From Talinum fruticosum (lineage: Eukaryota; Streptophyta; Magnoliopsida; Caryophyllales; Talinaceae): a stretch of 64,000 bases of DNA. Below the pieces are notes generated by a model. That model made no database searches. It was not told the DNA's origin and saw only the letters and a program-made list of their open reading frames with translations. Positions 1 through 10,677 of this stretch are shown here, piece by piece (within the stretch, counting starts at the first letter, position 1; every line of letters begins with the position of its first letter). A program made the translations under genes and the position numbers. The DNA is taken from assembly GCA_021018815.1 (NCBI GenBank), contig JAITYX010000011.1:1812501-1876500 (forward strand), written 5' to 3'.

Positions 1-550
1 AGAGATCTTTCTACCCAGTGATTTGAGATTGTTGGTAATCTCTCGTGAACCGGACGTATATCCGAATGATATTCTCCTTAGGCTACATTCTAAACAGCTC
101 ATACTTGTTAAGGTATTGGCTTATCTTTGCCTGCTTTACTTGGGTAGTTCCTTCATAGGTGTTGACCAACGTATCCCACACCTCTTTAGCTGTGTCATAG
201 GATCATACCCTATTGTATTCTTCCGATCCGATGGTGCAAATTAGAGTGTTCATGGCTTTGAAGTTCTTTCCGAACTTCTTATTCTCTTTAGTAGTGTACT
301 CGACTTTTCTTTGGGCACGGATCTTACTCCTTCCATCTTTGTAGGAATGAAGTTCCCATTCTTGGTGATGTTCCGGACATCCTCATCACGAGTCTTGGAG
401 GAAGCATTCCATCATCTTCTTCCAAGTGTACAAAGTTTGATCCCTTGAACTTGGGTGGTCTAGTGGATGATCTTCCTTCGACGAACTCTCCATTGTTCTT
501 AGCCATCTGATCTTTATACCTTTGGAATGTGATATCCTCTTGAAAGGCTA
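1..550 (-). pseudogene. Gag remnant of an older Ty1/copia element (minus strand)
   Basis: The minus strand encodes pieces of the same gag protein found on the plus strand at 2990-3490. The start reads MAKNNGEF on the minus strand, against MARNNGEF at 2990, and further blocks match in the same order (the GSEEYNRVSA and KEVWDTLVNTYEG regions). The copy is broken by several frameshifts and runs off the left edge of the window. It lies directly after a primer-binding site and an LTR end, as expected for the 5' end of an element pointing left. The plus-strand frame at 23-244 is only the antisense of this gag. It is a relative of the 1502-12106 element, not a part of it. Confidence 0.75.
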
Positions 551-564
551 GGCTCGATACTAAT
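551..564 (-). other. Primer-binding site of the minus-strand copia element
   Basis: Read on the minus strand this is a degenerate copy of the tRNA-iMet-type primer site TGGTATC(A)GAGCC, with TAGTATCGAGCC visible. It lies directly after an LTR end (CCTTCA) and before the gag start. The same arrangement occurs at 2934 on the plus strand. Confidence 0.6.
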
Positions 565-1496
565 TGAAGGTTTGCTCTTGGAGAGGTTACGTCACCTAGA
601 AGGGGGTGAATAGGGCGATGGAAGATTTTTGAGAAAATACAAACTGTTTTGCACGTAACCGATTTAGAAACAGATTCAGAGTCTAGATTGGACTTAGAAA
701 GTGAAATACACAAAGAAATACGTGGAAACCCTCATGGGGTAGAAAACCATGGATAGTGCTAATCCAATCACTAAATCAAATCCAATAATTGAATCCACAA
801 TTACAAGGACTGACTTTTTACGAATTGCTCCCTTAGACAATTCCCTTACACGTTTTCCTAGACTCGAAGTTCCCTTATCTAATCTAATACTTTCTAAATG
901 AGATACCCTTTATAGTTAGGGACAATTGAGTTGAGTTAACCCTTACAGCTCAGTCAACATACTTAAAAGAAAGTAGAAAGAGTAGAGGTGATTACAAGAC
1001 TTTCTTTACAACTTAGAAAGTAAGAAAATACAGATTAGGAGTTATAAGTCGAAGATTAAGCATGCACTAAGTGTTAAGCAATGTGTTCAGTAATCAAGTC
1101 TTGTGAAATGGCTTCTAGTTATACACAGCATGGCGAGAATGACCATTGAGGCTTGTTCTGGACTGGTGAGCTTCAATAGCCGTTTTAAAGGCTAGTCTCG
1201 ATCACTCGAAAAGGATCCATTGAGATGTGAACATTGTGTGATGGTCCTTGGCAAAGAGAGTGGTCCATCCCTCTCGGTTGTGATTGAAATCTAAGGTGGA
1301 AACAACCGTTGGACGCAAAGTTGAAGTTTACCACATTTGGAAACAAACAACCCCGACATAGTGTTTGAGCCATGTCCAGAAATGGTTGATTTCTATCTGT
1401 TGGTGTTTAACGAATAGAAACCGGCTGCTTTCGTATTTCAAAAATAGATTAGGCTTGTAATCAACCTACAAAAGCAAATCAAAGTGGTATTCAAAG
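565..1496 (-). repeat. Diverged copia LTR, minus strand
   Basis: The reverse complement aligns with the right part of the LTR at 1502-2931. Shared landmarks are the GGTTTGCTC end, the block ending in GGGGGTGAATAGGG, and the GTGGAAACCC and GTGCTAATCCAA blocks. It is clearly more diverged than the two LTRs of the neighbouring intact element are from each other. Its far end was not found. The plus-strand copia element begins at 1502, so it may have inserted into this older LTR or next to it. Confidence 0.65.
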
Positions 1497-1501
1497 TATA
1501 A
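1497..1501. repeat. Target-site duplication TATAA, left copy
   Basis: TATAA directly precedes the LTR start TGAAGAC. An identical TATAA follows the 3' LTR at 12107-12111. A perfect 5-bp duplication is what a Ty1/copia integrase leaves, and it fixes both ends of the element. Confidence 0.88.
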
Positions 1502-2931
1502 TGAAGACTCGGATATTGGTTAACGCTTTTCGAGTTGCAACCTTTACATCAAGTATAACCTCCTCGTACTTATAGAGTTTTGATTCCAAGGCATTCTCTG
1601 TGTCTTAGAATCTTTCCTGAGTGATGTAGTATAATTTCTCCTAAGTATCGCATCTATACTTCATTTAGATAGCGTGCTTCTTTTAGAGACTCGAAAACCA
1701 TTTCGTGTTCCGAGGCTGTTACCACTCGCATCTGTTTGTAGTAGAACTAGACCGAGCATACTCACTCTCGAGTCTTGTCTAGTTATTGGTCAGATGGAAT
1801 TCCGAGTATTATCGATATTGGACTCGGAAAATCCCAAACCTTTTCCGACTCGGGTAATTAGTCGTTTATTGATCATAATTATATTATCCGTGTCTAATCT
1901 TTGACCAAAGTATTTTTATACTTTGAGAACCACAATTGGTTTATTTTTGCAGGTTATTTAACCAAGGATACACGTTTCAAACCGCAAAAGTCACCGGCTT
2001 CAAGAACGTCAAATCACCAGCGAGACATGGCCACTCTTTTCGCGTCTCAAGAATGTGTCGAGCTGTCCGTTGACAAAGCTGGAAGACGAAGCGCCGAACC
2101 TAACAAAGGCTTCCACTCGACATTTCAAGTCATCATTACTGGTTTTAAGACTTTCAAGAAAGTGGAACCGATTACTCAAACGTTCACTTCACAACGGCCA
2201 CCAAGTGAGAGACTCGAAAGCTCGAACAACGGTCATAAGAGACCTTCGGTCGAGTATACGAAGGCAACGGCTATACTACTCGGTCATCTATAAATTGAAG
2301 CCACTTCACAAGACTTGAAGACAACGAACGAGACGACGAATACAAACGAGAACACTGAAACACCTTGTCATTCATACTTGTCTTCTACTTACAACTCCTA
2401 CTTTGTAACTTCTACTTTCCGAGTTGTAAGGTCTTGTACTCGATTACAACCTCTTTTCTTACTCTCTTTGTAAGGTCCCTTGACTAGGTCGTAAAGGTTA
2501 TCTCGGCCTAGTTGTCCCCAGGCTGTAAGGGGTATCTCGGTCAGGAAGTACTAGATCGGATAAGGTAATTTCGAGTCTAGGAAAACTTGTATAGAGTTGT
2601 TTAAGGGAGCAACTCGGGTTTAGTCGGTTCACGGTATTTTGTGGACTCAAAATAGTGGATTGACTTCGTGCTTGGATTAGCACGGTTCGTGGTTTTCTGC
2701 CCCGGTGGGTTTCCACGTAATCTCGTGTATTACTTTTCCGAGTTCACTCTAGACTCGAGACTGCTCTTCTCTGTTCTAGTTATCTGGTTGTTGAATCTTT
2801 CGAGTCCACTCGATCCGACTCGAAACCGCTTTCGTTCTGCCTTACCGAAAAGTTGAGAAGTTTCACGAAAAACTTCCACCACCCTATTCACCCCCTCTAG
2901 GGTGACTCGGACTCTCCCGAGCAAACCTTCA
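1502..2931 (+). repeat. 5' LTR of the Sirevirus-like element
   Basis: It begins TGAAGACTCGG and ends CAAACCTTCA. It aligns along its full length with 10678-12106. The differences are mostly 1-2 base indels at CTCG/CGAG words, plus a few transitions. The short reading frames inside it are LTR sequence and not genes. Confidence 0.9.
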
Positions 2932-2933
2932 AT

Positions 2934-2947
2934 TGGTATCGAGCCTA
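2934..2947 (+). other. Primer-binding site, initiator-tRNA-Met type
   Basis: TGGTATCGAGCC starts two bases after the 5' LTR. It differs from the classical copia site TGGTATCAGAGCC by one missing base. It would prime minus-strand DNA synthesis. Confidence 0.8.
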
Positions 2948-2989
2948 GCCTTTCGAAAGGATCTAACCATCCAAAGGTCTAAAGATCAA

Positions 2990-4420
2990 ATGGCTCGGAA
3001 CAATGGAGAGTTCGATGAAGGCGAGATCTTCCAACGGACCACCAAAATTCAAAGGAACAAACTTCGGGCACTTGGAAGAAACTCATGGAATGTTTCCTTA
3101 TGGATCATGATGAAGTAGTATGGGGAATCATACAACGAGGAAACTACATTCCAATGAAGACCGAAGAAACTAGAATCGTCCCCAAGACGAAGGCCGAATT
3201 CACTCCCGATGAAGCGAGAGAAATTCGAAAGAACTTCAAAGCTATGAACATTCCGATGTGCGCCATCGGCTCGGAAGAATACAATCGAGTGTCCGCATGC
3301 GACTCGGCTAAAGAAGTGTGGGACACACTTGTGAACACATACGAAGGAACGAGTCAAGTCGGACAAGCGAAGATCGGTCGGTATCTTCACAAATATGAGC
3401 TATTCAAAATGGAGCCGGAAGAGAACATAACTCGGATGTTCATCCGATTTACTCGAGATCACCAACAACCTCAAGTCACTGGGTAAGAAGATTTCTTCGA
3501 GGAAATGTGCGAAAGATACTCAAAAGCCTACCTAAGAGAAGATGGGGTCCAAAGGTGACAGCTATTGAGGAAGCTCGGAATCTCTCAACATTAAAGCCGG
3601 ATGAGCTCATTGGGAAGCTTCTTACTCATGAGATTCATCTAGAAGAAGAAGATGCTGAGGGAAGCTCAAAGAAGAATATAGCATTAAAAGCCTCGGAATC
3701 TAAAGAAGCCGATCCAAGCTCATCCGACTCGAAGAAGATCGCATGGCACTTATTGCAAGAGGCTTCAAAAGAATCATGAAGCACAAGAGATGGGATAAAA
3801 AGCCAAAAGATGACTTTTACAAAAAGGATAAGAGGGACAGAAAAGGTAAGTACTCCTCTCCTTCAAAGTTAGCTTTATCTAAAAATTCTGGATGCTTTGA
3901 ATGTGGCAGCAAGGACCACATAGTGAAGGACTTTCCAAAGAGGAAACGGGACAGAAAGAAAAAGAAGGCCATGATGGCAACATGGAGTGATGAGGACTCA
4001 TCGAAGATGACGAGGACTCGGATGACTCAAAATGTTTGATGGCAATGACCGACTCGAAGCGAGCACGAGTCAAACTCGGACAATGAGGAAACTAATCCTC
4101 GGGAGGTAATCAACTACTTCCTTAAGTTCTCCAAAGTTGATTTAGCTAAATACATTTTTACTTTAGAAGAAAAGTCCAATTCCGATTCTTCCCATTTCAA
4201 AGAGCAACTGGAGTCAATTACTTCGAGAGCAAGTCTTTGAAAAATGAATTGGAAAACCGAGACTCACCTACAGAGAACTCGGGACTAGTGCTCAAACTAA
4301 TGAGACCGAGTCACGGTTACTCGGAAAGGAAAATGAGCAGCTAAAGCAAAAGCTCACTGAGTCTCGAAATTGATTTTGAAGTTTACTCAAGGACGAAAAA
4401 CCTTAACATGCTCTTAGGGG
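2990..4420 (+). pseudogene. Gag of the Sirevirus-like element, frameshifted
   Basis: The ATG at 2990 opens a capsid-like protein (MARNNGEF start) with the retrotransposon Gag domain: the GSEEYNRVSA and KEVWDTLVNTYEG region near 3270-3345 and the THEIHLEEE region near 3630. A zinc knuckle lies at about 3893-3934, but its last cysteine codon is TTT, giving C-X2-C-X4-H-X4-F. The frame shifts at least twice: near 3110, where the conserved protein moves to the frame of 3085-3486, and again after the TAA at 3484, where it continues at 3507-3779 and 3743-4039. The family normally encodes one continuous Gag-Pol, so this copy cannot be translated as one protein. Confidence 0.8.
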
Positions 4421-4799
4421 CACAATGTGTTTCTTTTAGAAAAGAAGGTCTTGGTTTCAACGAAGAGAAGGAATCTAATTCCTACTCATAATTATTCAAA
4501 AGGATTCCGAAGCTGTAAAGTTCAGGAAAGCTGAGCATGGTCCCGTTCACGTAAATGAAGGGAGGACTAAGCCCGAAACGTTTACAAAAAGAAACCTTCT
4601 TTGATTGTTTCAAAAGAAAATGTTTTCAAAAGGAAAGAGACACGGACTCGGTTCTCGGAAGGAAGACTCGAGAATCGAGACAAAACCAAAAATCATTCAA
4701 ATCTGGGTTCCAAAGCAACTTCTTCCTCGGAAAGGGACCACGAGTAAGGAAAGTTACTGGGTTCGTTAGAGGAAGTGAGAACGGTTAGATTGTCTCTGT

Positions 4800-5195
4800 T
4801 TTGCAGGTCACTCGGAAGAAGTCAAAGGACACCGGTACCTGGACGAGTGGATGTTCACGCCATATGTCGAGTGACGCAGGACTCTTTTCCGAGTTGGAAG
4901 ACCATAAAGGACGAAAGGTAACCTTTGGAGATGATAGCAAGGGAAAAATAGTTGGGATAGGCAAGATTGGAAAAGGAAGCAATCTAGTCAACCCAGTCTA
5001 TCTTGTCAAAGGGCTGAAGTACAATCTACTCGAGCATTTCCCAACTATGCGACAAAGGTCAAGAGGTAAGATTCACTCGGACCAACTGCTATATTTCGAT
5101 GCTACCTCCAAAGAGATCAAGCTCTCGGGTAAGAGATCGGGTAACACCTGCATCATTCCTTTGTCCGACCCAAGTCGAACTTGTCTTGCTTAAAA
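4800..5195 (+). pseudogene. Aspartic protease region of copia Pol, damaged active site
   Basis: The segment carries the copia protease signature ending in SGCSRHM, followed by the VTFGDDSKGKIVG block and the LKYNLL block, all typical of retroviral-type aspartic proteases that cut Gag-Pol. The catalytic Asp-Ser-Gly is disrupted. The bases GGACGAGTGG at 4841-4850 shift the reading frame, so the Asp falls in a different frame from the Ser-Gly-Cys. The site of damage is a CGAG word, like many other indels in this element. Confidence 0.75.
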
Positions 5196-6140
5196 GCATC
5201 TTTTGATGATGAATCTTGGTCTTGGCATCGGAGATTAGGCCATATTAGCATGCATACCATCAAAAAGCTGGCATCTCATAATCTGGTTAGGGGATTACCT
5301 ACCTGTGTTTTTGAGAAAGACAAGGTCCGTGAAGCATGCACCGGAGGAAAACAGGTCGGATCTTCATTCAAATCTCTCGAAGATGGTCTCCACATCCAAA
5401 GTGCTTGAATTACTACATATGGATCTATGTGGCGAAATCCTCGTAAAGAGTCTTGGAGGTAAATCGTACATACTTGTTGTTATTGATGATTATTCTCGAT
5501 TTACCTGGGTATGTTTTCTTAAGCACAAGAATGAAGCTTTCAAGGAGTTCAGCAAGCTCTGCAGAAAAATTCAAGTTGAGTCTCGGACTCGGATTCAAAA
5601 GATTCGAACCGACCACGGAAGGGAGTTCGACTACTCGGAATTCTCGAGTTTTGTGACAAGAATGGAATCTCTCACAATTTCTCAGCACCTAGAACTCCTC
5701 AACAGAATGGAGTGGTTGAGAGAAAGAACAGAACCCTTGAAGAAATAGCAAGAACAATGATGATTGAACACAACTTGCCTTACTATTTTCAGGCGGAGGC
5801 GGTTAACACAGCCTAACTACACTCGAATCAATGCCTCATCGGACCCATTCGAAGAAAACACCATATGAGCTCTACAAGGGAAAGAAGCCAAATATTTCCT
5901 ACTTCGGACCATTTGGATGCAAGTGTTTCATTCACAATAACAGTAAGGATCACTCGACCAAGTTTGATGCTCGGTCGGATGAAGGTATTTTTCTTGGATA
6001 CTCCTCTCACAGACAAAGCTTATCGTATTTTCAATAAAAGAACTAACAAAGTGGAAGAGAGCATCCACGTTGTATTTGATGAGCTTGAACAGGGAAACCA
6101 AGTGATTCATCATATTCGAACCGAAACTCGGTCAAGATGA
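5196..6140 (+). pseudogene. Integrase region of copia Pol, frameshifted
   Basis: The GAG-pre-integrase zinc-binding block (WHRRLGHIS, about 5218-5245) is followed by the rve-type catalytic core: HMDLCG at about 5417, VVIDDYSRFTW at about 5475, TDHGREF at about 5610 and NGVVERKNRT at about 5705. These contain the D, D and E positions of the DDE triad. The reading frame changes near 5650, where one T is missing from a run of T, and again near 5810. The downstream block YELYKGKKPN to GIFLGYS (5865-6000) is the usual tail of the copia integrase. It would insert the cDNA and create the 5-bp duplication seen at the ends. Confidence 0.8.
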
Positions 6141-6464
6141 TGATGATGAAGCTGAACTATCGAAGACTCGGACTCGGTCTACTCGGAATGAAGTCACTCG
6201 GAATGAGGAGACTCGGATCGGAGCACTTCCAGAGTCAACTCGAACGCACAAGAAAATGATGAAGGTCACTCAGCCCAAGCGAGTGCAACCCGAAAATCCG
6301 GTGAATCGGAGGACTGGCAAAGCATTCAAATTCACTTCTAGTCATCCCCTAGAGAACATAATCTCCGACATCAATAGTGGAGTAAGAACTCGTTCCTCTT
6401 TACATAATCTATGTGCATTCACCGCATTCATTTCATTAACTCGAACCCAAAAATGCACTAGAGG

Positions 6465-7960
6465 CCCTTAATGAACCTGAATGGGTAGAGGCCATGCAAG
6501 AGGAACTCAATCAATTCGAAAGAAACCAAGTCCGGACTCGACCGATCGACCTTCCGACCATCCAGTTATAGGTACCAAATGGGTTTTCAAGAACAAACTG
6601 GATGAGGGTGGAGTGGTAGTCGAAACAAGGCTAGACTTGTTGCTCAGGGTTACAACCAAGAAGAAGGAATTGATTGTGGTGAAACCTTTGCACCTGCAGC
6701 TGGAATTGAAGCTATTAGAATTCTGTTGGCATTCGCATCCAAAGCATGCATATTAAGTTATATCAAATGGATGTTAAGTGTGCATTTCTCAATGGTTTTA
6801 TTGAAGAGGAAGTCTATGTTGAACAGGCTCCTGGGTTTGAAAACTCGGAATTTCCAAATCATGTTTTCAAACTTCAAAAAGCTCTCTATGGTCTTAAACA
6901 AGCCCCTCGAGCTTGGTATGAAAGATTGAGTAGCTTCCTGGTTCAAAATGATTTCAAAAGAGGTCAGATTGACAAGACTCTCTTCATAAAGACCAAAGGG
7001 AAGGATTTCCTTATTGTACAAATTTATGTTGATGATATTATTTTCGGTGCTACTAATGAATTTACGTGCCGAGAGTTTTCCGAGTTGATGAGCAAAGAAT
7101 TTCAAATGAGCATGATGGGAGAACTCAACTTCTTCCTTGGATTACAAATCAAACAAGACAAAGATGGCATCTATGTCCATCAAGCTAAGTATACCAAGGA
7201 ACTGCTGAAGAAATACAAGCTTCAAGATGCTAAGCATGCATCTACTCCTATGAGCGAGCAGATTAAGCTCGACTCGGATGAGAAAGGTAAAGCGAGTAGA
7301 TCGAAACTCTATCGAGGTATGATTGGATCTCTGCTATATCTCACGTTCAGCGAGCCGGATATCATGTTTAGTGTTTGTCTATGCGCACGATTTCGAGGCT
7401 AACCCAAAAGAATCACATCTCACTGCGGTGAAGAGGATATTCGAGATATCTTGCAGGTACTCGGAATCTAGGTCCGTGGTACTCCGAAACTCGAACCGAC
7501 TCGACTGGATACTCGAGACGCGGACTACGCAGGATATAAAGTTGATCGAAAGAGCACATCCGGAGCTTGCCAATTTCGGGTCAATCCCTAATATCTTGGC
7601 ACTCAAAGAAGCAAAACTCAGTAGCTCTATCAACTGCTGAAGCTGAATATATTGTCGCTGGAGCTTGTTGCGCTCGGATCTTATGGATAAAACAACACTT
7701 GAAGGATCTTGGACTATTTCTCAAATCGGTTCCAATCAAGTGTGACAACCAAAGCGCAATCAGTATCACCAAGAATCTCGTCCAAGCACTCCAAGACAAA
7801 GCATATTGAGGTCGGATATCATTTCTTGTATGACCACTCGGAAAAAGGTGATATCGAACTTGAGTTTATTCCTACTAAGTTTCAACTAGCGAGATATCTT
7901 TACTAAACCTCTTGGTGAACATCAATTCTGTTTTATTCGGAATGAGCTTGGTATGTTGAA
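6465..7960 (+). pseudogene. Reverse transcriptase and RNase H of copia Pol
   Basis: The best preserved part is the open frame 6746-7402, with KLYQMDVKCAFLNG, ALYGLKQAPRAWY and the intact catalytic YVDD at about 7027-7038, all RVT_2 family hallmarks. The upstream finger region (GTKWVFKNKLDE at about 6570) is in other frames. RNase H follows with STAEAEYI at about 7635, the ILWIKQHL and IKCDNQSA blocks, and a C-terminal block up to TKPLGEH near 7910 in shifted frames. The catalytic motifs survive, but at least three frameshifts separate them. Confidence 0.85.
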
Positions 7961-8348
7961 TGCCCGATTACATGTTAATTGTATTCATTGCATGATTCTA
8001 TGTTTATGTGTTTTTGCTTTTATCAACCCTTAGCTCAATTGATTCAGTGATACTCGGGTTAATAGTTGATTGTTTCGAGTCACTCGGAACCTTTTCGAGT
8101 CACACTCGGTCGTAGAAAGAAAATTTTGGACTTCAAAATTTCATGAATCTGTTAGAACAAGTGGATAGTTGCAGAAAATATTTTCAAAATCTTTTTCTCT
8201 CTCTCTCGAGCCCCGTGATCAATCGCTAGCCGTGGATTTCTAACCGCTATAATCTTAGCCGCTGAGATAGAACCGTCACACCGGTCTAGGGTGATCGATG
8301 GACAAGCCGAGTCGAACGGAGTTACTTAACGGCTACTTAACGGATGCA

Positions 8349-8596
8349 TTTCTTTATATAATCGCGCCTCTTTCATCTTTGTTTCGGTACTCCTCATTTT
8401 ATCTCTTTCAATCTCAAACTTTCGCGGAAAAAACTTCTACGTGAACAGTCATTCTCGAACAAGCGACGATCAAGATCATCTCTCGTAAGTTGAACTGCTC
8501 TCTCATTCTTCTACACTTTTTTTTTCTCGCCATTTCTTCTCTTCTACTCCTCCTTCTTCACTCAAAAATCTCATCTTTCCCTCCTTTCTTTCCAAA
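8349..8596 (+). promoter_or_regulatory. Candidate internal promoter and leader of the env-like frame
   Basis: TTTATATAA at about 8352 is a good TATA box. It is followed by a pyrimidine-rich leader and, at about 8487, a sequence resembling a splice donor (CTCGTAAGT). An ATG follows at 8597. This arrangement between RNase H and the env-like frame suggests separate transcription. No transcript evidence is available from sequence alone. Confidence 0.4.
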
Positions 8597-10364
8597 ATGA
8601 CAAAAAGAGGAAACCACCCCGATTTCCAGCTTTCCTCTTCCTCCAAAAAGGCTCGCACCAAAAATCCGAAAGCTCAGCTCCCAAAACCCGTTGTCACCCA
8701 AGCATCCGGCGCCGGATGATAAATTCTTCCCTACAACCAAGTTTTCTTGGTTGCACAACATCAAGGACACTGGAGTTTACAACTTCCTGTGTTTCAGCGA
8801 GTTCATCTACCCGTAACTCGTTTCGAAGTTTTACACCAACCTCACCTCCTCCGAGAACGTTCTAACTTCCGGGGTTAGAAACGTCACCGTTCGCATCAAC
8901 TCTTCCCTTCTTCACAAGTTGTTCAAAGTTTCTTCCCTTTTCTTGAACAGCAACCCTATCCCTTTCACTGAGGTTGCCGACGACTTCTTTGAGAAATACG
9001 CTAAGGGATTCCCGAGTCTCGGAAAAACTTTCCCGTGACTCAATCGAAGTCGAAGCTAGGCTTCGTGCTTTCGCTGATGAGAACATTCTTCTCACAGCAC
9101 TCTAGCAAGGAGAACCCTAACTCCAAGCACCTCAAAGCTCTCGCGACATCCTAGAGGGATACGAAGTAGACCTCTTCCCCTCCATTCTTGAGCAAATGGC
9201 CGCTGTGCTCGCTCAGCTACAAAACAAGAAGACCACCTCTCTTCCCTTCGGTGCTCTTCTTACTCTTGTTTTTAAACAATTTCAAGTTCCTCTTCCCTTA
9301 GACCCTAATGCGGCGTCCGAGGCTGCCATTGTTGTGGGCAGTAAGGAACTTAAGGGGTACGGATACTAGGAAACTAAACCCGGTGTCCGGGTACACTCCT
9401 CGAGCCGAGGCCTCTTTCTTCCCCTCGGACTCGTAAAGCGCCTCTTTCTCTTCCACCTTCTTCTCCTGCAGTGCTTCCACCTCGGGTGCTCCCAAAAATA
9501 TCTCTACCGTTTTGTCCTCCGTTTTTAGGGACAAAATAGGTACAGTGTCTTCGAACTCAAGACACTCGGTTGGATCTCTCAAATCCACCTACATCTCTCT
9601 CAAGGCCCACGATGCAATCATCCAATCCCAACTCCGAGAGCAGCGAGTCACCGACTCTTAAGATGAAGGCCATGATAAAGGAGCAGAAGGAGTGTCTTGA
9701 ACTCCTAAGAGAGAGAAGGTCCAAGGCGGCTCAGGACCGGGGTGACTCGGAAGAGTCCGAGTCTTCTTCAAGCCCAAGTCCGACCTCCTCGGACAACGAG
9801 GAAAAAGAGGAAGAAGCGTAAGAAGAAGCTGCAGACGCAGAAGCGAAGAACGCCGAGCAACCTGCGGCCGAGGCAGGTCCTTCCGAGTAAGGGGAGGCAC
9901 ATCTTAAAGAAGCAGTGGGAACCGCCGAGGGTCGCCTGCTCCACACATTGCAAGTACTCGGCTCGGACAGGTAGTCCGGGTGGGTCGACGACTTTGCTTC
10001 TCCAGCAGAGTCGGACCGAGCAGCCCTCTCCAGCCCCCGAGGTCACCAGGGAAGAACCACTCGACCCTCTCACTCCGGGTCAGCCACTCGGAGCCGAGCC
10101 CCTATCTGTCATCCCGGTTCTCCCTCCGCCGCGCTCAAGCACATCGTCAAGATCTTACCAGCGCCGGCGCACCCCTCGTTCCCCGCTCCTACTCGGACTC
10201 CTCCATCCGGCTCGTAGGCGCCATGCATTGTGTCACAATTCCAAAGTCTCGCGATTCTTCCTTCGAACGCTTTCTATTTTCCACTCTTTTGTCCACACAT
10301 TTCGAAGTATCTTGTTTCTCTTCCTTGTATTTTTTTGTCCGTTGTTTTTGCTGAAAGGCAAGGG
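8597..10364 (+). pseudogene. Env-like extra reading frame of the Sirevirus-like element, broken
   Basis: The ATG at 8597 starts a basic, serine-rich N terminus (MTKRGNHPDF) that stops at a TGA at 8717. In another frame, from about 8716 to 9030, a continuous conserved-looking stretch follows (KDTGVYNFLCFSEFIYP, then FYTNLTSSENVL and RINSSLLHKLF). It resembles the putative plant transposon protein domain often found as an extra frame in plant LTR elements. After a poorly readable middle, 9570-9821 encodes a possible coiled coil (TLKMKAMIKEQKECLELL) and an acidic Ser/Glu-rich stretch. I see no signal peptide or clear transmembrane segment, so the term env-like refers to position only. Confidence 0.55.
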
Positions 10365-10663
10365 GGAGAATTAGAGAAAACTTGTTGTCTAGTTTATGAA
10401 ATTTTCTGAACAATTGTTGTCTACTTTAGGGGAGTTACTTCTCCTCTCATATCTCGTATAAAGTTTTTGCTAAGTGCAAAATGAATGAGCATTTCGTTTT
10501 CTGTGTTTACGACCTTTTCGAACTCATTTTATGCGATTACTCGGTTTATTCTTACCTTATATCTTTTGCTCGATTATCTAAGTATACTTCTCATGAGCAC
10601 TCACTCGAATCGAGATATCTCTTTACTAACATTGTTTTTGTCTAAGTATGGAATGCCTTTCAT

Positions 10664-10677
10664 AAAAAGGGGGAGAT
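10664..10677 (+). other. Polypurine tract
   Basis: AAAAAGGGGGAGAT lies directly before the 3' LTR start at 10678. This is the usual plus-strand primer position and composition for copia elements. Confidence 0.8.

Noticed and set aside
23..244. 73-codon plus-strand frame at the left edge
   Set aside because: It is antisense to the minus-strand gag; the gag homology is on the other strand.
2934..2947. tRNA-like sequence
   Set aside because: It is only the short stretch complementary to a tRNA 3' end. No tRNA cloverleaf is visible there, and I found no tRNA or rRNA gene in the window.
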